A model generated the notes under the pieces. That model was not told the DNA's origin, searched no databases, and saw nothing but the letters and a program-made list of their open reading frames with translations. Below are positions 58,326-64,000 of a stretch of DNA of 64,000 nucleotides, in pieces. This DNA is from Paulinella micropora. Lineage: Eukaryota > Cercozoa > Imbricatea > Euglyphida. Every line of letters starts with the position of its first letter. Positions within the stretch are counted from its first letter, which is position 1. The stretch lies in assembly GCA_009731375.1 (NCBI GenBank), contig BJOX01000241.1, forward strand, positions 377,752-441,751, given 5' to 3'. Made by a program: the position numbers and the translations under genes.

Positions 58326-58734
58326 CCGATGCCGTATTCTGTCCTAAAGTAGGGACAGGAGGTACTATGTCTTGTGTCTGCCGCCGCTCCCCCCTCCTTC
58401 TCTTCCTTCTCCTCTCCTCCTTCCTATCCTCCTCTTCCATCATCGCCCGTTCTTTGCCCCTCAGATATGCTTCCCACTCTACCATCGCTGTAACATAGGC
58501 CTCCTCTGCCTGTCTTAGATCCCTCGCCTCGTGAAAATGCATTGCCGTATTAGAAACCTCGTCCCAAACCTGCTCCCATGTTGTAAGATATTCCTCTTCC
58601 CGCTTAGAAACCCAAAACGACAACATGTCCCCTTCCTCAGAGTCCTCCTTCTCCTCTGTCTCCTCACTTGTCGCTCCACCTTCTTCGTCTTCTTCCTCCA
58701 AAGCCTCCTTTGTTTCCTTACCCCCCTTCTCCAT
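58249..58734 (-). CDS. gag-like ORF 2
   Basis: Start chosen at the ATG of MEKGGKETKEALEEEDEEGG (58734), which immediately follows ATTACTTTAGGT. Acidic then mixed helical sequence (MLSFWVSKREEEYLTTWEQV; MAMHFHEARD-type; AYVTAMVEWEAYLRGKERAM) and a basic patch (KEERRRKRRRGERRQ). Unknown function. Confidence 0.4.
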   Translation of the reverse strand: MEKGGKETKEALEEEDEEGGATSEETEEKEDSEEGDMLSFWVSKREEEYLTTWEQVWDEVSNTAMHFHEARDLRQAEEAYVTAMVEWEAYLRGKERAMMEEEDRKEERRRKRRRGERRQTQDIVPPVPTLGQNTASDEHTGGKDGDIGGGKEVGTDRGSGI

Positions 58735-58774
58735 ACCTAAAGTAATAGGTACCCACGTGAGTCCCTTCATGCAT

Positions 58775-59296
58775 TTATCCTCTCCTCTGTCTCTTCCGGG
58801 CTCTCGCCACCTCCGCCTCCTCATCCTTGTCTCGTTTCCCCCGCTCCTCTTCCCTCTTGGGCTCCGCGTATTCCCGTCTCTCCCGTTTGAGAGACTGCAA
58901 AGATTCCCTGAACCGTCGCCGATTTTCCCTTGCCTCTTGGTTCCACACGTATCGTGCCCGTCTCATCTCAGCCAGCATCAAGGTCGATATTTTCGCCTTC
59001 TCTGCCCTGTTCATTGCCTCCCGTCTCCTTTCGAGCTCGTGAGGGCAGGCCCCCTTCTTCCTGTCCCATTCTAATGTTTGCTCCCGCAAGGTTTCATATT
59101 CCTTATCTGTCGCTACCACCTCCTTGTATACATCCTTGCCTATGCGTATCTCCCCTTTCATCCACATCCCCCTCTCTTGCTCTTCGTTCTCCTCTTCCCA
59201 CTTCTCACGCCAGAAATCCTCTAAACCCCGTATGTCCTCCTTCTTCTCCGCCTTGTCAGACTCCTTGTTTTCCATCGTGCACCTAAAGTAGGGCAT
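58775..59296 (-). CDS. gag-like ORF 1
   Basis: Either the Met at 59296 or the Met of MENKESDKAEKKEDIRGLED (59275), the latter 9 nt after CCCTACTTTAGGT. Highly charged coiled coil (LERRREAMNRAEKAKISTLM; RRARYVWNQEARENRRRFRE). First ORF of the retroelement block; TAA just before ORF 2. Unknown function. Confidence 0.4.
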   Translation of the reverse strand: MPYFRCTMENKESDKAEKKEDIRGLEDFWREKWEEENEEQERGMWMKGEIRIGKDVYKEVVATDKEYETLREQTLEWDRKKGACPHELERRREAMNRAEKAKISTLMLAEMRRARYVWNQEARENRRRFRESLQSLKRERREYAEPKREEERGKRDKDEEAEVARARKRQRRG

Positions 59297-60602
59297 AAGT
59301 CCTCACGCTCTGCTTCCCCCATATCACAGTACTCCCCTCTTCCATTCCTCCTACCATCCGTTCAAGTGCTTTCTATCTCTCTAGACTCTCAAGTCCCCAG
59401 CAGCCTCTTTGTTCCAAAACCTCAACTCCTTCAAGTTCCCCTGTCATCCTCTACGCACCTCTGCTACTCAACACCGCGTTCTCTGTCGCCCGTCATACTC
59501 GTACGTGATATGGTCGAAACAGCCAATAGTCCTCATGTGGTAAAAAGTCCGCAAACACCCCCTAAATCTCTCCCTTTGACTTGGCGTGTCTTTGACGCTT
59601 TTTGCCCGCTATACCCGTCTGATTTGTTGACACCCTTCGAAAATCTCATTTATCCTTGGAATTCAGAGCTTTTTCAAGTTCCCTGTGTAGTCCCCCACCA
59701 CTATTTCCATTCCCTCGGGTGGCAACCTGCTCATTCCGAAAAATTGTTTCTCCTGACCCTCTTCTTCCGACCGACATGTCCACGGGGGCCCCCAAACCGT
59801 GTTTGTTGTGACCCCTTCTCTTCATAAAATTTCACAAAATTTGCTTCTCCCGACTTCTCCTGTCTACTCTTTCGTTCTCCCACGTCTCTGTTCCCCCAAA
59901 TATGCCAGATTCTTCATAAAATCATTACGTCTCAGCGTCCGTTTCCATGCTTCCGACCCCAAGTCAACAGGGCTCCGAGTTTCTAGCCCCCAAAACACAT
60001 GAAAAACACCATGAAACCCTCAGTCTATGATGAAGCAAACACGAATTACACATTCCTGCATAGTTTCCCATACATGTACCCTTGCATGTATGAAAGAGAG
60101 AGTGTCCCCAACCTGTGTCTGTTCCCCAGCAACCCTTGCACTGACACCAAATCGACTGAAAACCGCACCCCACCTCCACAAAAGCATGCCTCATATCCCT
60201 CTAGACACATCCACACACCCATAACCCCAAGGCAAGACATCCATACCCCCCGAAAACCTCACACTCCCCATCTTTGAGCTGAGAGCTGTCCAGTCCCAAA
60301 ACTTCTAGTTAAGCCATGCCTTTCTGTAAAACAGCATATGAGTAGCCTTCCTGTCCGAGAAAATCATTGCGGCCCCTACCCCTTGTATGCAACTGTAATC
60401 AAAACAGCTCAAGAAAAAGGATATAACCCCAGGAAGCGCATCAGACTCTTGAAAAATTTCCCACTCTTCCATTTTCCTCTCTATGTCTCTTTGCAATAGA
60501 AAATTTCCGAGAACGAGGAAAATTTCCAGACACAGTTTATTGTATTAGCGACTTCAGATTGTTACGATAGTAGGATATTTAATAAACAGATAACTGTTAC
60601 TA
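59297..60602. other. Retroelement leader / LTR-like non-coding DNA
   Basis: No convincing gene: short overlapping frames on both strands, Ser/Pro/Leu-rich, with no motifs. It is pyrimidine-rich on the plus strand up to about 60300. No matching LTR is available within the window because the other end is lost at the proviral junction. Confidence 0.4.
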
Positions 60603-60850
60603 ACGATATGAAGACTGAGGAATACCTAAAGTAGGGACTCTGTAATCTCCAGACCGGAACGATCAGTATTGCCATTATATACCGGGCGGGCCGGCATACC
60701 TGTCCTAACGATATGAACACTGAGGAACTTGACTCATCATCAGTGATACCTAAAGTAGGGACTCCGTAATCTCTAGACCAAGGATAACAGACAGACCGGA
60801 ACGGTAAGTATTAATATTGCCATTAATATTATACCGGGTGGGCAGGCATA
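60603..60850. repeat. Two-copy repeat carrying TACCTAAAGTAGGGACTC
   Basis: AACGATATGAAGACTGAGGAA, TACCTAAAGTAGGGACTC, GTAATCTC.AGACC and TATACCGGGYGGGC are repeated in order at 60603-60711 and 60712-60850. On the minus strand each copy contains CCCTACTTTAGG, the motif found before the gag-like ORFs. Confidence 0.75.
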
Positions 60851-61271
60851 GTAACGTGTTTATTATTCAATATTAATATCTCTAATAAATTGAACTTCAA
60901 CTCTCTCTTACTAAAGTGAGTTGACGGGACGCCTGGAAGAAGAATAAACCTTACAGACAACGTTGTTAGTATTAATAACAATAATTACCGTGACTACTAC
61001 TAATATTAATAGCATATGGAACGACAGGAATCAAGTTAAGCTTACAGTCCATGAGTGAGATTCAGATTCTGCCATGTGAAGGTCGCCCAACGAATATCAA
61101 TCCACACCGCATATCTGAACGCGCAACTCGATAAACTTTACTGTCACAACGATATTTAAACTCGAGTGTTACGTGCCACAAGGGGACAAAAAGTAAAAAT
61201 AATAGTAATACTTAATAATAATAATAGACTGTTATTAAAAGGTGGTATACAAACGTTGGTATACATAATTA

Positions 61272-61275
<4 letters not shown>

Positions 61276-61306
<31 letters not shown>

Positions 61307-61420
61307 GAGACGAGACGAGACAGGCAAACAGACAAACAGACAAACATGCCGACAGACAGACCGACAAACAGACATACAGACAAAGACGGACAAACAGACA
61401 GACAGACAGACACAACAGAC
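61276..61420. repeat. (GA)n, (GACGA)n and (CAGA)n microsatellites
   Basis: GA repeat, three ACGAG units, then CAGACAAA/CAGA units to about 61420. Confidence 0.9.
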
Positions 61421-61478
61421 ACAAGTTCAGGTGCCAATACCGCCAAAACTTTTTGCCAAGACCGCTTTGCCGGTGTTG

Positions 61479-61565
61479 CCACCTAAGCAGTGTAAAGCCA
61501 GGTGGCAAGTGGCAATCAGTACCGTTGCCACCTTGGCGTGAACAACCAGGCGGCCGGATTTTATA

Positions 61566-61597
<32 letters not shown>

Positions 61598-61664
61598 NNN
61601 NNNNNNNNNNNNNNNNNNNNNNNNNNNNNNNNNNNNNNNTTTATCCCCCCCCCCCCCCCCCCCC
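61479..61664. other. TTGCCAC motifs and poly(C) around a gap
   Basis: TGTTGCCACC, GGTGGCAAGTGGCAA and CGTTGCCACC occur at 61483-61535, related to the 16-bp palindrome near the piggyBac-like genes. A C run starts at 61568, then 42 N, TTTAT and a second C run to 61664. Confidence 0.5.
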
Positions 61665-61779
61665 AAACAGCACATACACACATATACACACACGCATCGA
61701 CTTGGTCCCGCGGCCCCCGTCCCAGCTTTGTATTCTTAACGCATGGAATATCCTTTTTCCTTAGTTGTTTTTTTTTTGT

Positions 61780-61955
61780 CCCCCGAAGACGTGACGGGCC
61801 GGTATGATCTTTGGTCCAGTTGCCCCCCGTTTCGCGTGAAGACGAGACGGGCCGGTATGGTCATTGCTCTCCGTTGCCCTCGTTTTCCTGCGAAGTTGAG
61901 AGGGGCCGGTGTGGTTATTTCCCGTGAAGATGGGAACGGGCCGTCCGGTCTAGTG
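61780..61955. repeat. Degenerate tandem repeat GAAGACGRGACGGGCCGGTA
   Basis: Four diverged units of about 45 bp, each with (C)GTGAAGAYG.GACGGGCCGG.(A/G)TGGTC. Non-coding. Confidence 0.7.
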
Positions 61956-62047
61956 CTACCTATACAGGAAATTTATGTTCATATGTATGAATGCATAGGT
62001 TTGTACGTATGTATGCATGCACATATATAAAAGTAAAGAGTACACAT

Positions 62048-62180
62048 AAATGTAAGAGTTAAAATGTGAATATAAATGTAAATGTAAATGTAAATGTAAT
62101 GTAAATGTAAATGTAAATGTAAACGTAAAAATGTAAAAATATATGCAAATGTAAATGTAAATGTAAATGTAAATGTGATG
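62048..62180. repeat. (AAATGT)n microsatellite
   Basis: About 20 hexamer units with minor variants. Confidence 0.9.
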
Positions 62181-62279
62181 GGAGGAGGGTGTGTAAATGT
62201 ACATTTGCTTTAGAGCGGCCGGTCTTCCATCGCGACTTGGGCCTCGGGGTTAGGCTCTGCAGGAGCTTTGTCGCGCGCC

Positions 62280-62316
<37 letters not shown>

Positions 62317-62354
62317 GGGGGGCCTTTGTCGCGGGCCTGTGTGTGTGTGTGTGT

Positions 62355-62415
<61 letters not shown>

Positions 62416-62498
62416 AGAGAGAGAATGAGAGAGAGAGGAGGAGGGGGAGGAGGGAGGGAGGGAGGGGGGGGGGGGCAANNNNNNNNNNNNNNNNNNNN
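62280..62498. repeat. (GT)n(GA)n microsatellites, duplicated flank, poly(G) and gap
   Basis: TTTGTCGCGCGCCTGTGTGT (62269) and TTTGTCGCGGGCCTGTGTGT (62325) head two successive (GT)n(GA)n blocks. G runs border a 20-N gap (62479-62498). Confidence 0.9.
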
Positions 62499-62744
62499 GG
62501 GGGGGGCAAAAACCTTGCGAGGCACGATAACCTTGGGTTCAGAACTGAAATTCCGTGAACCTACTCCAGGGGCAAAACATACGCATTATGAACAAACCTA
62601 CACACTATGCCTCTAAATATCTCTTTGATATCTATATCTATACATCTACGCTATATATATCTCTATCTACAAAAATATATCTATATCTATATCCATAACC
62701 TGTATCTCTATCTTTATCTCTAACTCTACGTCAATATCTTTTAT
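62499..62744. other. Non-coding spacer
   Basis: AT-rich, with a degenerate TATCTCTA/TATATC pattern from 62610. No gene seen. Confidence 0.6.
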
Positions 62745-64000
62745 ATGTATGTAATATTGTATGTGTGTGTGTATGTATGTATGTATGTATGTTCCATCAA
62801 CACATCTTTATCTTCTCATTACCTTTCTTTGAGGATGGAGCGCCGGAAGGACTTTTGCCAGCCTATATTTTGTATGTACGTATGTATGTATGTATGTATG
62901 ACTTTTGACAGCCTAATCAATGTTATATTTTGTATGTACGTATGTATGTATGTATGACTTTTGCCAGCCTAATTTATGTTTTGTATGTACGTATGTATGT
63001 ATGTATGTCTTTTGCCAGCCTAATTTATGTTATATTTTGTATGTACGTATGTATGTATGTATATATGTATGTATGTATGTATGTATGCATGTATGTAGTA
63101 TGCCTTTTGCCAGCCTAATTTATGTTATACTTTGTATGTACGTATGCATGCATGTATTTATGTATGTATGTATGTATGCAAGTATGTATGTCTGTATGTA
63201 TGTATGTATGTATGTATGTACGTGTGCAAGTATGTACGTATGTACGTAGGTATGTAGGTATGTGGGTATGTATGTATGTATGTATGTATGTATGTATGTA
63301 TGTATGTATGTATATATGTATGTATGTATGTATGTAGGTATGTAGGTATGTATGTATGTATGTATGGATGTATGTATGTATGTATATGTGTATGTAGGTA
63401 TGTAGGTATGTATGGTATGTATATATGTATGTATATGTATATGTATATGTATGTATGCACGTACGTACGTACGTATGTACGTATGTATGTATGTATGTAT
63501 GTATGTACGTACGTCGTATGTATGTATGTATGTATGTATATATGTATGTTATGTACGTTATGTACGTTATGTACGTTATGTATGTTATGTATGTTATGTT
63601 ATGTATGCTATTATGCTATATATGTTATGTATGTTATGTATGCTATTATGTTATGTATGTTATGTATGTTATGTATGAATGTATGTATTGTATATATGTA
63701 TGTATGTATATATGTATTACGTATGTATGTATGTATGTATGTATGTCGTATGTATGTATGTATATATGTATGTTATGTACGTTATGTACGTTATGTATGT
63801 TATGTATGTTATGTTATGTATGCTATTATGCTATATATGTTGTGTATGTTATGTATGCTATTATGTTATGTATGTTATGTATGTTATGTATGAATGTATG
63901 TATTGTATATATGTATGTATGTATATATGTATTACGTATGTATGTATGTATATATGCATGTATACATGTATGTATGCATGTATGTATGTATGTATGTATG
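62745..64000. repeat. (TATG)n tract with embedded minisatellites
   Basis: More than 1.2 kb of (TATG)n variants to the end of the window. It contains five copies of CTTTTGCCAGCCTAAT(TTATG)-like units (62849, 62890s, 62958, 63009, 63101) and a ~218-bp direct duplication (63541-63758 and 63764-63960) rich in TATGTTATGTACGTTATG. Tyr/Met/Cys-Val frames here are artefacts. Confidence 0.95.

Noticed and set aside
49925-59296. The gag-pol block as a set of independent host genes
   Set aside because: The order RGG protein, protease, RT/RNase H, integrase is that of a Ty3/gypsy element; the separate frames overlap by 30-80 bp and mostly reflect indels.
63276-63893. Met/Tyr/Cys-Val open frames near the window end
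   Set aside because: Generated by (TATG)n periodicity.

Overview
This is a window from a repeat-rich nuclear genome of a eukaryote. There are no bacterial operons or rRNAs. The evidence is spliceosomal-type introns, very long di-, tri- and hexanucleotide microsatellites, piggyBac-like, tyrosine-recombinase and Ty3/gypsy-like elements, and several copies of Polinton/Maverick-type (Polinton-like virus, PLV) DNA. A unicellular alga or similar protist is the most natural source. That is an inference; nothing in the window names the species. The window has 13 runs of N. Several are exactly 10 N, a scaffolding convention, and some flanking pieces are duplicated, so part of the structure may be assembly artefact. 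Many 1-nt frameshifts lie in homopolymers and could be sequencing errors. The nonsense substitutions and one inversion cannot be explained that way.

Layout. (A) 1-7,171: AT-rich end of a Polinton-like provirus. It holds a long fibre/spike gene ending in an S74 chaperone domain (minus strand), a charged protein, an rve integrase, several small genes (one with a 51-nt intron), a zinc-finger miniprotein and strong hairpins. (B) 7,172-23,500: mobile-element graveyard with two piggyBac-like pseudogenes, two identical tyrosine-recombinase fragments, arrays of interrupted palindromes (CATGA...TCATG), a large direct duplication, and long (CTA), (AGT), (GAGTAT) and (GA) microsatellites. (C) 23,553-37,291: a nearly complete but decayed Polinton-like provirus. 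In order it has an AP2-like/zinc-finger gene, small genes, protein-primed PolB, ExoX-like domain genes, a virion surface protein, the major capsid protein (MCP) split by a local inversion that also carries the minor capsid gene, an adenain-like protease, a coiled-coil protein, a basic protein, the packaging ATPase and a hypothetical gene. (D) 37,330-41,763: a second array of interrupted palindromes (CAAGAT...ATCTTG), then a multi-exon minus-strand gene with (AAT)n-filled introns. (E) 41,939-49,880: a second copy of the left half of the same provirus type, collinear with C from its MGR-type small gene to MCP. (F) 49,881-59,300: a GC-richer Ty3/gypsy-like retroelement on the minus strand (gag-like ORFs, RGG-rich protein, protease, RT, RNase H, integrase), whose integrase is truncated exactly where the MCP of copy E begins. 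(G) 59,300-64,000: retroelement leader or LTR-like sequence and then microsatellites and minisatellites.

The proviral genes form one module. PolB replicates a linear genome by protein priming, the integrase inserts it, MCP and minor capsid build an icosahedral shell matured by the protease and filled by the ATPase, and the fibre/spike proteins would contact the host. None of the three fragments looks fully functional as assembled. The most interesting observations are the MCP-splitting inversion, the two palindrome arrays beside mobile elements, a conserved hairpin leader before viral genes, an intron in a viral gene, and a repeated TACTTTAG motif before successive retroelement ORFs.
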